Origin: Eumeta japonica
Lineage: Eukaryota; Arthropoda; Insecta; Lepidoptera; Psychidae
Assembly (NCBI GenBank): GCA_005406025.1
Contig: BGZK01000537.1
Location: 62,001 to 126,000 of the forward strand
Direction of reading: 5' to 3'
DNA: 64,000 nt
In this document: positions 1-13,300 of the stretch, piece by piece
Layout of the letters: the number at the start of each line of letters is the position of its first letter
Numbering within the stretch: position 1 is the stretch's first letter
Made by a program: the position numbers and the translations under genes
Notes under the pieces: generated by a model
What the model saw: only the letters and a program-made list of their open reading frames with translations
Databases searched by the model: none
What the model was told of the DNA's origin: nothing

Positions 1-1600
1 TTACAAAAGGGCATAACGTGTAAACAGAAATTTATGACACGCATATTTTTGATTTTGAGATTAATTAGAAGTTGTAATTTTGGGAAGTTGGGATAATTAA
101 CATGATTGATGCTCGTTGAGTTACTGATAGCGCGTTACAGTAAGCTCTTAGTTCGGTGAGGTATGGCATATGGTAATTACCATAGTAACCGCCAAATATT
201 TTTGTAATAATAATAACATTTTTAAAGTTGAAAATGTTTTTTCCTTTTTCCTAAGTATCTATTTTCAGAGAAAATACGAATTCGCTTTCGTGTCCTAAAT
301 CTAGGTCTAGGTGAATGATGTAGGTGTCAAAAAATACGTATGGATAAGGTAATGAAGATCAAAAAAATTTGAAGACGTTTGACATTTTTTTGAGAAAATC
401 GCAAAAGATCCTTTAAAAGCAGATGTTATAGGGCACTTTTAAACTAAGTTATTTATTTCTTTTCTTATTTTTATATAGAAGATTGATTTAATATCTAACA
501 CGACTTTTTCATTTTTCAATAATAATGAAAACTAGGTGTGCCCTGTGCGAAGAATTCGCACAAATTACGTATGATGATTAACACTTTACAAAATAACTGC
601 AAATATTAATATCATTTTCTTTTTATTACAAAACTTCTTTATAAACAATATTTTATATGGTCATCTGATACGATTTGACTTATTCCGACATCTTTTTGCT
701 TGATTTTCCAGTGTTCGTCGCCTAGGCATTTTATTTTATCGTTTTTGTAATTATTATGTAAGTAAATCATTCGATTCTATTTAATGAATTAAAATCTATT
801 TCAGGTATTCAATTCATTTCTAATTTTGCACACTGTTTATAACGTTCTTCTTTTTGTTGTATTACATTATGAAGCTCAGATAACAGATCGAAGACATATT
901 TGAACAAAAAATTTACCGACCGTTAATCATGTTGACGTTGTTTCAAAATTAAAGTCGCCAGATGGCAGCACATACGTAATTTTAATAATTAATTAATTAA
1001 AAAACAATACCAGTAATAATTTTTTAGTTGTTGATGCCGGTACAACAAGCAATTATCTATGAAATGATATGAAATTTATGATGAGTAATTGTGAGGTTTT
1101 TTTTTTATAAAAAGGGAGGCAAATTTTTTTTATGCAATTAAAAATTCCATAAAATTTAAGATACATTTCCATATGAAGGTAATCAGAAAAGACCAAGTCG
1201 AGCTTGTATAATTATAGTTTTGTATCAATATTTATTTAGTAAAGTGTGCTAATATTACATGATAATATAACAAAAATTCATCTTAAGTTAAATGCTATTT
1301 TTAATGAATTTCTTTTTTAGTAACTAATACATTAGAGAAACAACCCACAATTTTCTAACAATCTATGACTCACATACATAAGAATATCTAATTTTTGGTT
1401 TAATATTAAAAGATCACTGTAGAATGGTAATTTCTAACAAATTTTGAGCTGTGTCACGAAGACCATAATTTTAAAAACTTTGAAATGTACATTTTTAAAA
1501 TCTATAAGAACGGCAACTAAAAATTTTCAATGATACTGTGAACTCTAAATCTACTTTTTTGCCAATAACATTCGGATATGTCAACGATTCGTTGAAAATC
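1..1600. other. A+T-rich non-coding stretch
   Basis: No open frame, repeat family or structured element is recognisable on either strand. The sequence is rich in short A and T runs. It is most simply intergenic or intronic DNA. Confidence 0.6.
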
Positions 1601-1810
1601 GCTAAAAGCACCGTACGTGAATAAACACTACACAACTACTAGACATTCCTAAGATCTCAGACAAAGAAGACACATGACCGAGTCGCGGGCAATTACGGCG
1701 TGATGCCTCTTCCATCGAACCTCACCACGAGATGTCAACCTTCACCTATGCATACGGCCTCGAAGCGCCCGGCCCGTCACTGCGGTAACAGCACTAGTGG
1801 ATTTCGCTCA
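1601..1810. other. CpG-containing unique island
   Basis: About 200 bases stand out from A+T-rich surroundings by higher G+C and several CpG dinucleotides (around 1,680-1,790). There is no sustained reading frame and no recognised repeat. It could be a conserved regulatory segment or an old exon-like or repeat remnant. Only its composition is seen. Confidence 0.3.
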
Positions 1811-3755
1811 TTGTTATACACGGGATTATACTTAAGTTTCAGAGAATCATTGCCTTAAAATAAAATTTGTACTTCTTTTAGAAACGAAACTTTAAATTCC
1901 TTCTTTTTTATATGCATCATCGCGAGCTAGCATTCATGCCAACGTTCAATAAATTCATGGGCTATATATGTCTCTGTGCCAGACGGACAAACTGAAAGGC
2001 AGCCACAAGACTGGTAATAAGAATTCCATTTTCTCTTTTAATGTACGGATCCCTAAATCAGATGCATTCAAATAACCCTAAGCCTATATTACGAACATAT
2101 ATTCTCTACAATTTATGGTCTTCTATCAAAAAACAGAATTTCCATGCGCGTGCCCTCGCCTCACTACAAACACGCGCACAACTTTTCGTATAAACGATGA
2201 AAATATTCATCCAAAGTACTCGCTCTTCGTTCCGATTGTGATTCAGATTCAGCCATTGCGCATGAAGATTTTCCTACCTGCAGGGTGGTACCAACATTCA
2301 TGGAATAAAACTACACGCGTCTCGGAAAGAAGAAAAAAAAATGCCTTTTTCTTTTGGGGTAAGTGGCTCCCGCATAATAAAGCCATTGCGCCGCCAATAA
2401 GTATCTGCTCAGGGGAGCTTTTAATACTATTACTTTTTTTTTGTACACGCCGAGAGGAAAAGCTGTAAAAAGTTATGAAACTGGGAATGTATTGACGCCG
2501 AGGAAACGCTCTGTGATAGTTTTTGAGTGTATGTTATGTTAGGTATATCTATCAATAGAACTATAGAAACATTGAAGATGTGTAACAGAAGGCGTATATT
2601 ATAAATATAATAAAAATATTAGAAAGGTATTGGTAAAATTTTTGTCCTAAACAAGGTCCATAGTTATCCTGCTTACCTTCTCACAAGATTCGGTAAATAT
2701 TAGTAAGGAATTAGTAATATTGTATTATTAAGTTCTATTCTTATATAAAATGATGTTGTGAAAACGAATTTATATTTATTAAAAGATAAATATACGTCAG
2801 ACCTGTTAGATTTCTAACATATATTTGTTATAGAACTACTGAAATCTGAAAATGATCCTATTCGATCAGTTTCAGGTTTAATGTCGTTATTTTAGAAGAG
2901 ATCAAGATTTCAATTGTTTGTTTATCCAAGCGGGCAAAGCCGCGGATACAAGATAGTCCATTTATAATTCTCTTATACTCTCATCTAAAATAAAGTAGAA
3001 AGTAAGGTGATAAATTTTAAGGCAAACAAATGAAGCCCACCATTTGAGAAGCTTAAAAACGTACACACAGCGACCTCATTAATTAAAACAGTCCAAAGTG
3101 TGGCAGTTACTTAACTCGGCCCATGACAAGAGGCTAAGTATCTCAACTTGCCCGTACAGTACACGCCTAAGGCGTATCCAAAGTTAAATCCTGGGAACAA
3201 TAATTTAATATTAACGAAAGGTACTCCAATACAAACTTAAAGCGTAGAAAGCTCATCTAAGAATTGGTTCCTTGAATTACTGTTAATAGCCATATAATGT
3301 TAATCTTCACTGCGGATTTAATAACTTGCAATACTCAAAATGGATAACTGCCTGGACGCCGAGCATCCATGACTTATTAAAAAAAAAAGATAAAAAACCT
3401 AACGACTGCGATAAAGTTTCAGTAGTTCTTTAAAAACGCTCCTTTATGGGGCGTGGAATTCACGCGCAGCTTCTTATTAGGGAGGTTTATTGAGTGAGAT
3501 TTCTCGCCACATAAAATTCAGCGTCGGTCAGACCTTCCCGAGATGCATCAGGATTCGTAAATAACAACTGCGTTGGAAATAAAATTGAACCTGACTCTTG
3601 TTTGTCTTTGGTTAACTTTAAGAAAACCTCTTTCAACCGTATAATAAAACATTTTTTTTAGGCAATGAACTTTGTTCTACAGCACCAAATATTCACTCCA
3701 CTCTATAGTAAACATTAATTCTTTAAAAAAAAAATGAGATTTTCTAAGGAGCAAC
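1811..3755. other. Non-coding stretch, nothing recognised
   Basis: Mostly A+T-rich. A 117-codon open frame at 2,115-2,468 (plus) has no recognisable domain and ends in poly-T-encoded hydrophobic residues, so I do not call it a gene. The part at 3,000-3,260 has more balanced composition but no identifiable feature. Confidence 0.5.
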
Positions 3756-3759
3756 ACTA

Positions 3760-4030
3760 TTTTTAATATTTTCAGAAATTTCGGGAAGGTATTCCTTTCA
3801 TTTAGATTTTCAAAAATCGAGTCTTAGGTTTTGAACTCTTAGTGTGCAATTGTATTAGTTTTACTATTATCTGTGAATATGAGGAAGTATGTGCCAATAA
3901 GTTTGAATGTGCACATGTGTATGTGAACGTCTGATTTGTATGTGTGTACGTATGTGTTTGCGTGCGTGCGTGTTTGGTGTGTATGAAAATTATCGAATTA
4001 GTTCAAAAATAGCGACAAATATTGAGGCTG
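3760..4030 (+). repeat. Degenerate GT-rich microsatellite tract
   Basis: The core at 3,907-3,990 is an imperfect run of TG and TGCG steps. The DNA just before it (about 3,770-3,840) weakly resembles the 5' part of the GT-bearing repeat family seen at 36.1 and 42.4 kb, including an A-run followed by an ATCGAGT motif. It may be a third, very decayed copy. That link is tentative. Confidence 0.4.
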
Positions 4031-4928
4031 TCCGTCCAGTACAAAGTGTTAAGATTTTTTTTCTTGTACATGGTCATCTTAGTTTCAAATAGTTTCTAAT
4101 CTTTTCACTTTTTTTGCTGCCCTATTAATTTATTCTCTTACAATTAATAATTCATTTACTTGCAACATTTATTTGCAATCGGAAGCATAAAATAAATAAA
4201 TAACTGAATGCTGAAATCGAGTATAAATAAAAGAAATATATGTTTTCTACCTAAGTTTTCAAAATATCTTTCTTTTCCTACATATCTATTATATTTATCT
4301 TAGTAAAAATCCCATAATTTCTTGGAAAATACATGAATACAATAAGAACGGACTTATCTATGGCATCAAATTTACTACAAGAAATTCAACAGCTCGAAAT
4401 AAGTCATCATTGTGTCTGTTCGGTCCATAAACTGATCAATCGGAAGAGATTGACGGCCTTCTCTCGTATTTAACGACTGGAATCCGCCCGGTGAGGTGAT
4501 CCGAAGTGAAAGTCGAGGTTTGTTTCGTTTTCCATTTGAGAAGAGACATTGATGTTTATCGTCTGTTGCATGTTGTCTATGACCACATATGTATGTATAA
4601 CGATATGTGTGTTCATATTTATATCGAGATCGAAAATGTTAAATATTGGGAGGAAATAACACATCCTCTCTAGTAAAAGATTTAAAGCAAGACACGTGTA
4701 GGATTTTCGAGTTCGCATAGATACCAATTATAAATGAACTTTAAAACAGGTAAATATATGAATATAAAAATACTATTTTAAAATTAATTTTATCAAACTC
4801 TTTTGACTGTTTAACAGGTCCTTCTCTAATAAAAAAATTTTTGACCTTAATAACTATTTGGAAACATGCATGTTTTATTATAAATGATCATAACGCGTGA
4901 CGTGTGATGTTTGGTGTTCCAGGGCCAA
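4031..4928. other. A+T-rich non-coding stretch
   Basis: No repeat, hairpin or credible coding frame was found. The short minus-strand open frame in this stretch shows no recognisable protein features. Confidence 0.5.
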
Positions 4929-5010
4929 CTAACCATCTGGTAAATTCGGCTTATTTGCCGACTAGCGTCCTAACCATTTGGTAAATTTGACTTATTTGCC
5001 GACTAGTATC
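4929..5010. repeat. 41-bp tandem duplication
   Basis: Two adjacent 41-bp units (4,929-4,969 and 4,970-5,010) each begin CTAACCAT and contain TTATTTGCCGACTAG. They differ at only a few positions, so this is a fairly recent local duplication, probably by replication slippage. Confidence 0.85.
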
Positions 5011-6180
5011 CTCTGCCGCACCGCAGCCTTCTTCACACTTGGGCCGTCTGTTTATAGCGAAGACGATATACTTACTGGGAGCCGCGCGCTCCATACACTA
5101 TGTTCATGTGGTGAACAACTGAAGCCATACATTTTCTTTGGAAAATTTACCCTCCACAATTTTGATGAAATTTCTCGCTTCAGTCACGAGAAACGAGTAC
5201 TCGCTGCGAGTTCGACAGCAAGAAATTATATCACTTCATTTCAAGGACTACTCAAAACCGCTTTTTAGCGGCTTCGTGATGATTATATTCTCCACAATTG
5301 CATTTTTTCCAATCGTAGCGACTAAAGTTATAGCGTGTTGAAACGAGCGTCTTCAATTTTTTATAGCGCTATTATTTGCCGGATCGCGCCGCGGGTGCAA
5401 CGCCCCAGCGAACGCAGACATTTGACAGGCGTTATTAATGTACCTGAAGTAGAGATTCGTTGTCGTCACTCGAGGCTTTTGCCATCAATTCGTATTAGAC
5501 AAACAATCGTAGTGTTTACGGATATAATATACGTACCATATTAGCGACGAGCAAGCAACGAGGCGGTGACAATGGTTAAGAATACTTGCCAGAGAATTCA
5601 CAAGGTTCATAAAATTAGCCCTAATATTTATTTCACTAATTGTCATTATATGCGTTAACTGCGAGCTCATCTCATTGCCGCAGTGAATGCTAACGGGCAA
5701 TTAGATAACTTTGAAAGCGACCCTTACTTGAACCCTACTAATCAACAACTAGGGAAGCACTAAAATATAAGTAAGTTCTCAGATCGCGGCAGTGAACACT
5801 TAAGGTTTATGAAAAAAAAAACTCTCCTAAATATAAACTTTACGGAAAATGTATGAGTAACGAGTGTGAATTTCCTACGGCCGCGGCGCCGACGGCGGGC
5901 GCTCAAGTTAAGTCGAGCCCTTAAGTGAACTCCTGAAAAAGGGAAAATAAAATGGAGGACAATAAAAGAAGGACGTGTGCTACGAGATTTACTGTGGATT
6001 TATTTTACAGCAAAATTTATTTCCCACATACCGCCCGTGATCACGTCATCAGCGGCGTGCCGAGGTTTATTGAAAGGAAATTTTTGCGGCTTAAGGAATT
6101 CGAGCTGAGTGGGACGTTGTGCGACACGAGCGCTGTTTGCGGAGTTGTTTTTTTTTGTTTCTCACTCAGTCTCATATGAC
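5011..6180. other. Mixed unique DNA with two CpG-rich patches
   Basis: Two short CpG-rich patches, at about 5,375-5,425 and 5,875-5,925, sit in otherwise balanced sequence. Several overlapping short open frames exist but none has recognisable protein features. The patches may be regulatory. This is inferred from composition only. Confidence 0.3.
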
Positions 6181-8400
6181 TTCATCTTACTTCACAGTCT
6201 CATGTTCCTTCCTATTTATATAATCTAAAGTCCGGTGATTCCGAAATGAAATTCTTTTGCAGGATCTCACCTGAAAGTTAGTCGGACACCCTCACGAGTA
6301 TACATTTAAAGATAAATATTAATTACTACCTTCCAGCCCGCGAGTTCGTCGGCGTGGATTTCGGTCTGTTACATAGAGTTTTTTATTGCAACTCAATCTC
6401 TTCTCTTATTTATCGGTCCACACTTCCTCCAACTATTTCCTGCCCTTGTATATTTTTTTTATATTTTTAATATTTCAACGCGTAGTGATCAGAAGGTCGT
6501 GAAGGTTTTAGTTTTATTTGAACCTTATTTTTCTTTAGTATCGTTATGTCACTGTAGGCTTTAGCTTTAAAAGAATAAGTCCTATACCCTGGCACAAGAC
6601 AAATTCTATCTACACGTGAAAAGTGCATTAAATCTGTCAAATAATTACAGAGGTATGCACGAACAGACAATCAGGCAGACGAAAAATTTAAAAAAATATA
6701 TATATTCTCATACATACCTTCATTGTACAAACACACCGGGTTTTACTGTTTTATTATATATATTGATTTGAATGACTACAATATATACAAAAAAAAAGAG
6801 AAGTGTCAATCTATAATATCAAATTTTTCTTAACCTGAAATGGTTATTTGTGGGTTACTTAAACCCTATGGTATAAACTGATTATCGATAACCCAAAATG
6901 ACTAGATCAGTTTTGATGCGACTTTCCTTGGCTGGTATTAACCTTTTAAAAAAGAATCTGTGCTGTTTTTATAGCAAAAATATTTAGGGTTCCACATAGA
7001 AGTTGAAAAAGCATTGAAATTACAGCCAGTTTAATTATAAATCAGTTACGTACTTCTATTCGAATGATACTTTTTAGAACTTTGCATTTGCATTTGCCGA
7101 CTAAGCCGTGAACTCTGCGGCTCTGCCTAGCACTTAGCATTGCGGATACTAAGTAGTCAACTTCTCAATCATGATGCTGCAACCTCATGGGACTTAACCC
7201 ACCTAAACCGATAGTACTTAAGACCGTCCGATTTTCAGTCGATATTGTATACGGCAATTGCAATATGCATACCTTGTGTACGTTATATTCCTACATTTAG
7301 GTTGGTTGTCAGTCGTCGCCGGGGGAATTTGCTATGTTTAGTGGACTAATACGCTGTTAGTCGAAAAGGAAGGAGAGCAATTGCTATATTTCAGAGTATT
7401 ACGTATTCACTTTCCATTGATACAGTAATCATACTATTTCTTGACTTCCTATAAGAGAAGTTCGTGCGTATAGAATCGTGTACACGTAAACATGCACTTT
7501 AAAATTATTCATAGTTTTATTGAATTTTGGTTTTGTTAATTGTTACAAGAAATTTACTAATATACAGCAAATTAATTACACTTCTATAACAAGTAATATA
7601 ATTACATTCATATATTTTTACTGTAATATGTTTTTCTTTTGTTGTTAACAACTTATTTACAGATTAAGAATGTTAGATATTCATTCTATTTTCTAAAATC
7701 TTGGAAATCATTGTCGATACAAATTTCATTTCCCAGATCACGTACAGGGCGCGTAAGAATGTAGGCCGTCCTTTATTTTCAACACTAACGTACCTATCGG
7801 ATTTGGGTTCATTGAGATTTTTCGGCGAAATTGCGCACGAGACGGAGTAAAGAATTTACCGCAGGGACCTTGGGGAAAAAAATTTGATATTTCCTCGGAA
7901 AATTCTTCGGTAAATATTTGATATTTTTATTTGAAACCTGTGCCCGCACAGCGACGAAACTTCGATATTAAATTTTCCTACCATCGTTCGTACACCTTTT
8001 TGTAACTTAAATATCTCGTAGCTTAAGAACCCCGTCAGCGATTGCGAGCTAATAAGTACTTGACTATAACTAATGAAAAGCAATATTTTTTTTAAATGTG
8101 ATATAAAAAACCGGTCAAGTGCGAAATAATGTGGCGTGGGAAATGTATGAAACACTATGAATACGTAACAGTCACATTGCTCCTTTGACATTTTCGTGTG
8201 CACAATGAATGAGCCCATATATTCCTTATTTTTTTAAAATTTTGGGTTTATTAGTTTTGGAGATAAACGGGGAAGTGTCGGTTTTTATACACTTTCCTTA
8301 ATACCTTTTAAACTACAAGATTTAAAATTAATAAAACTAAAACCTATTTTTATTACTTATAAGATACCCGTTCATTCGATATGAGTCGTATGAATTATTT
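6181..8400. other. A+T-rich non-coding stretch
   Basis: No recognised repeat or gene. The minus-strand frame at 7,856-8,218 (120 codons) has no domain I can identify and its composition matches its surroundings, so it is treated as chance. Confidence 0.5.
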
Positions 8401-9320
8401 GATATTTTTATTGACACTTATTGAAGATCTGCGGCATGACACGCCGAGACACTACACGTCTTACGGTTCGAACAGCCCCGGTGATTGCCAGAATTAGAAG
8501 ACTAGAGCTCGCACGCGAAACTTTAGATGCTGGTATTCCATGGCCTTTGGAGCAGGTTCCTGTCCGGACCCAAATCGTGAGTTCGTATTCGAATTCGCTT
8601 CAGTGTTCATATCGACAAAGCTGGAATAACGACGCAATATCACGGATTCGTTCTTGACAATCAAAGACAGTTCTCGATTCAGTTTCGAATATCTGGTGGT
8701 CGAGACTCATAATGGCAGATGTTGCTTTGAGTGAATCATGTCTAACTTTCTTGAGCCGAACGCGTGACACCGCCACTTGTACACACTTGTACATAGGTAT
8801 GATAAGATCGGCGGGCATTTACTGGGCTCCAATATGGGCCGACGCCTTAACAATGAGACTGCTCGCCCTTTTGTGCAGACGGCAGAGGGTGATGGCGATC
8901 AGAATAATCAGGTAATCGGGGCAAGTTTGGCATCCTGGGACTTCAAAATGAGAGCCCCGCGTCTTTATAAGTGTAGTTCGAGGAAATACTGCAAAAGAAA
9001 TGGTAACCAAAATCAAAAGTGACTGAAACCAAGCGGCCCGTTCTTCGAAGAACTGCGGTAATGAAATGAAAAGTAGGGCAACCTAGTTTTAGCCTCTGGG
9101 CGTTAAGGCAATTTTTATAGTGTTGGAGTAACCCACCACCTCCCACAGCCCTTCCGACTTTACGGTCATGCGGACCGAATCGCGGAAACGCCACAAGACA
9201 CCCATAAATCGAAATCCACGACTTGTCGTTTTTCTTACAAATAGTTCGTTATATGTGTGTCCCATGCCCCTAATGACAACGCCATTTCGGTCGACTGTGT
9301 TGGATCAGTGGATAGGTGCG
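8401..9320. other. Unclassified G+C-richer segment upstream of a LINE
   Basis: G+C is higher than in neighbouring DNA and several short frames overlap on both strands (8,421-9,194). None shows reverse transcriptase, endonuclease or other known motifs. It may be unique DNA or an unrecognised decayed repeat. It does not look like the 5' endonuclease part of the LINE that follows. Confidence 0.3.
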
Positions 9321-9324
9321 ATGC

Positions 9325-11000
9325 CTTAATATTATGCAAATATTTTTCTATGTGAGGATACAGTTAGAGATGAAGATGTTATCGCAATTGAATAAATTAT
9401 TGATGATGAAAATAAAAATGAAATTACGATGCATGAAATTGTGAAAGCGCTACGACGTAAGAAAGTTAGTAAAGCTCTCGGATATAATAGAGTTTCGTCA
9501 GAGATACTAAGGGGTGGTCGGGGTATAGTGGCAAGCCTGTTGTACCAGCTCCTTAATAAATGCTGGAAAAGTAATAGGGTACCTAATGAGTGGTGCAAAA
9601 CCATTTATTTGTATCCAACATATTGTGTCCCTCTATAAAGAGAAAAACTCATGACAGGTTTGCAGTAATTACCGCTCTATAAGCCTCCTCAAAGTCATTG
9701 GCAAATTGTATGCGAAAATCATTATTGAAATGGTAATGAAAGAAACTGAAAATAACATCTAAGAAAAGCAAGCGGGATTTCGAAAAGAGATGGGTTGTAT
9801 GGATCAATTTTTTTTCTCTGGGTAATATTACAGAAAAGTTTTTGGCCGAGAGCTAAAAGGACATGTGTGTTTTAGTAGACCAGGAGAAAGCTTATGGTAG
9901 AGTGGAAAGAAATAATGTATGGAGAACTATATCCATACATAGTGTGAGAGTAGCGAATTAATGCAAGAATTGCAATCTCTACATAGATACTTCAATACTT
10001 CCGTCAGTATAAATGGAGCATACACTGACTGGTTTGACATCCGCAGAGGGATAGCCAGGAATGTATGCTTTCAGTGTGGTTATTCAACGTGTTTATGGAT
10101 AGCTTTCTGTATGGTTTGAAAGAGTGTGAATATAGACTAAAAATTAATGAGCTGTCTGATAAATGCCTCTTGTGCACCGACAATCAAGTAATCTTAGCGC
10201 CGTGGGATGCGAGTTGCAAGTGATGTTCATTAAAATGAATGGTTCTGTTAATAAAAGAGACATGACAGTAAATATCAGCAAGACTAAGGTAATGGTGTTT
10301 GAAAGAAGCAACAGCACGACTGAATGCGATATATATATATATATAAGATGAGAGAGTGAAACAAGTGAAAGTGTTTGTACGCTTGGGTAGTCTGTTTACA
10401 AATGATGGTAAACATGATAGAGGTAAGGAAAAGAAAGTGAATGCCAAAAATAAAATGGATGGGGCCTTGTTTCTTATTATAAATAAAAAAAATAGCCAAT
10501 CGAAAAGCACGCTTGGCTATTCGTAATTCAATTATGATTCTTAATCTCATGCACGGTAGTAAAAGTTAGATATGGTAGAAAAAAAAATGGCAGAAAGTAA
10601 AATCTATGTGGTGTAAATGCGATTAAATGCGATCTTAGTGTAATATGTGTGGAGTCTTTGAAACATAGAAATGACTAGAGTAGTAAAACGTATGTTGCGG
10701 TGGTCATATGGAAAAGATGAGTGAAAGTAGATAGACTAAACAAATTTATAGAGCGAGTGTGTGCGATGAAAAGGTCGGCAAGGGTCACCCTAGAAAATTC
10801 TATGCAAACCAAATTGATGGCAAATTAAAAAAAAGGGCGAAATTTTAAGCACCCGAAATCGGCGAGCTTGTAATTAAACATTAATAGATATCAGGAAAGC
10901 AGGAGAGATATGCAAAGATCGTACTATTTGGAAATCTATTGTCTCACCTATCCTTCTAGGAAATAGACGTTATTTTATATTTTTATGTTATCATTATTAT
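9325..11000 (+). mobile_element. Decayed RTE-type LINE, 5'-truncated reverse transcriptase
   Basis: This is a non-LTR retrotransposon fossil on the plus strand. A fragment at 9,429-9,638 carries a recognisable N-terminal reverse-transcriptase block (SKALGYNRVSSEILRGGRG). The catalytic motif A region near 9,878 still reads VDQEKAYGR. The YADD-type catalytic box near 10,173-10,184 reads C-T-D-N, so the second aspartate is lost. The rest follows in broken frames, with a conserved C-terminal block (GKG...STRNRR-like) at about 10,780-10,960 and a TTATTAT-like tail near 10,991. The endonuclease half is absent. Many stops and indels make it dead. The C-terminus matches the copy at 62.55-62.98 kb. 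Assignment to the RTE group is from recall of lepidopteran LINEs. Confidence 0.85.
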
Positions 11001-11150
11001 CACTTGTCTCGAATCGAAAAAAAAAATCTAATGAATTCCGCCAGCGTGACAGATGTCTCATAGATGTGGTAAATGGTAGGATGGGAGAATAGGTAAAAGA
11101 TAAGATGGAGAGATTGCCCCGCCACCACCCATGATTTTATGCACCCTAAT
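11001..11150. other. Short non-coding spacer
   Basis: A poly-A run is followed by G+A-rich sequence, which could be part of the LINE insertion footprint. Nothing else is visible. Confidence 0.3.
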
Positions 11151-11189
11151 GTCATAAAAGCCAAAGCTTTGTACTTTAGCTTTTATGAC
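11151..11189. repeat. Short inverted repeat (hairpin)
   Basis: The arms 11,151-11,167 and 11,173-11,189 pair with two mismatches around a short loop. The left arm shares the 16-base word ATGTCATAAAAGCCAA with the inside of the MITE at 34.46-34.72 kb. It may be a fragment of a related element. Confidence 0.6.
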
Positions 11190-11334
11190 TTATGTCTTAA
11201 CGACCCCTAAATTTCTTTCCAATCCCCATCTGTTATTAGACAACCTTACTAATGGCTGCAAGAATTAAATAACATAAATGCTTCTGTGAAGTCGTTATCA
11301 GATCAATAGAGCGAACTGGTCTGTCTAAGCCGCT

Positions 11335-11490
11335 CTTTTATGTGGTGGATGAAATGTCCAGATAGACATTTAGTTGGATGGCTCGATGGATAGAGAAGTA
11401 AAAAGTTAAATGGGGGGGTAGATAGAAGATAGTTAGATGGATCGATGGGTAGAATGTTAGATGGCTGGATGAGTAGGCGGAGAATTCAAT
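11335..11490 (+). repeat. Degenerate GGAT/GATA-type simple repeat
   Basis: Irregular repeats of GATGGAT, TAGATAG and GGATGGCT steps form an old tetranucleotide microsatellite with many interruptions. Confidence 0.65.
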
Positions 11491-11773
11491 GAATGCCTAT
11501 CCGGCTTCATCTTATTCTTATTCCGACTTCATAATATCTTCAATTCATCTTATTTCCATGCAAACAAAACCACAGACAAATTCTATACAAGCACTCCACG
11601 TACCCAAAAGGTAGAATATTTACTGGATCAGCTAGTATATTATAAATATTATTACAATACACCAAATATTCTTAAACATATTCATCGAGCAAACATATTT
11701 TTTCGTAAACAAACATTCGTTTCCGACGTCGCTATTACACCGACACTGAAGTCGTCTCAAATTTCACTGAAAT

Positions 11774-12560
11774 ATGGATTTTTCTTTTTACCTATGGGAA
11801 ATCTTAAATCAATTTTCTTATCTCTCGACTCCATGCGCCGCGGGGCGGCCCGCCCCAAACGACAGTCGCCTTCGCTCTCGCCAGCCGCCCGCCCTTCTGT
11901 TTTCACTGCGAACCGACTTTGTGTACTTTAACCTCGCCCGAACGAAATTATCGTTCACCGTATCCGACTACTGTATAATACCCTATTAGCATAAAGGTGT
12001 TTTAAGGTTAACCGAGTCGATGAAATAATCTTCTAGATTTCCCGGTTTTAATGGTCCAATTCAATTGTTGCCACGGAAGGTATTCGCGTGATTAATAACG
12101 GACCGAGAGTTAAGTAAAATTATTGTCGCTTCACCATTGCCACATCTTTACAATGGGATTGCTAATCCCGAATCTCTTTACCTCTCTCTCCTTTTGTTTC
12201 CTAGTATCGTATCACCTTCAGCCATTAGCATTTTTATAGGTTTTCCGGGGCCCTGCCTTTCGTCGCATACTCGGACGAGGCCGCGGCGCGGGTGTAGGGG
12301 GGGCGCCGACGGACCCCATTTATTTTGAGAGAACGAATATTACGAGGTCCTTCAAGGCTTTTCGGACCGCCGCCGCCGCGCCGGCCACAATTTCCAGGGA
12401 TAACGTAATATCAGCTGTAAAACATAATGGAAAAGCTCACGCGGCAGATTACCCGTTTCGGCGCGAAAATATCTACCCACCTGTTTTTGACAGTCGATTG
12501 CTTTAATCTTTCTATTTCGTGCACGACGTTCCTCGATCAAAATATCCTATAGCTGTGGAC
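11774..12560. promoter_or_regulatory. CpG-rich unique island, candidate cis-regulatory DNA
   Basis: About 800 bases of unique, high-complexity DNA contain CpG-rich blocks (11,835-11,900, 12,285-12,320 and 12,360-12,385) and interspersed TAAT-containing homeodomain-type words, including ATTAATAA near 12,090. There is no convincing reading frame and no match to any repeat in the window. In an A+T-rich insect locus such preserved complexity often marks enhancers. Here that is inference from composition alone. Confidence 0.3.
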
Positions 12561-12819
12561 TATCGGAATTTGTCAAATAGAGTTCGAAGAATTTGTGATT
12601 CAAATTTGTAATTTGTCAGTGAAATATACACGTGTTTTCTTACTTTTATATTCATCTTGATATATGGAATCAGATTATTTTGAACTGTTTCTGTTTCTAT
12701 ATAAGAAGCTATATAAAATTTTGTAATAATTATGTATATTTAGTCAATGTTCGTTAAGCGAAAGATATATATTTACACGTAATTTTGTTGGCTTTGTCGG
12801 AGCTTTAAAAAAAAAAACT

Positions 12820-13300
12820 ATAATGCGCGGGACCGTAGCTACAGCATCAACAGGCGCGCGTTTTCTAAATGAAACTGGCCGTGTTATTTTCACTCGACGC
12901 AGTCGTTCTTTATCTCGAAAAGAATCAACCCGATCGGTGCACATAATAAAGAGTATGTCGGAATGCATTATTCATGAGCACACCATTGTCGGTTCCCGAT
13001 GAAAATTGGAATATCCCGAGGTGGCAAAATGGAAATGGATACTTAGAGATAATGGTGTAATGGAGAAAAAGTGTTATTATTTCAGGTAAAGCCGATTCCC
13101 GGCCACAACGAGGCGCGAAGTGGAATGGGCATTTTTTTGCCGACACGTAAAATCATTCCGAGATATAAAAGTAAGTGTTATTACGTTCGCCTGTTTGTTA
13201 AAGCGCTAAGGAGTTTATCTCGAGGACAGAGTTCTCGTAGTACAACGAATTTGTTAATTCAGCTTTTATTCCGAACGTCAATTAAGTAAAGCGTGCAGGA
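12820..13300. promoter_or_regulatory. Second CpG-rich unique island
   Basis: The sequence is similar in character to the island at 11.8-12.6 kb: unique, G+C-richer, and flanked by A+T-rich DNA. It contains the possible exon at 13,086-13,170. A regulatory or exonic role is inferred only. Confidence 0.3.
13086..13170 (+). other. Possible 85-nt exon with canonical splice borders
   Basis: An acceptor-like TTATTATTTCAG ends at 13,085 and a strong donor GTAAGTG starts at 13,171. Of the three plus frames only the first is open through the 85 bases. It reads V-K-P-I-P-G-H-N-E-A at the start and K-I-I-P-R-Y-K at the end. The segment sits in a CpG-rich island. No protein family is recognised, no partner exon is seen, and chance acceptor and donor words are common, so this is only a candidate. 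Confidence 0.2.

Noticed and set aside
2115..2468. 117-codon plus-strand open frame
   Set aside because: No recognisable domain. The last third is produced by poly-A and poly-T runs, and there is no supporting start context, splice signal or neighbour.
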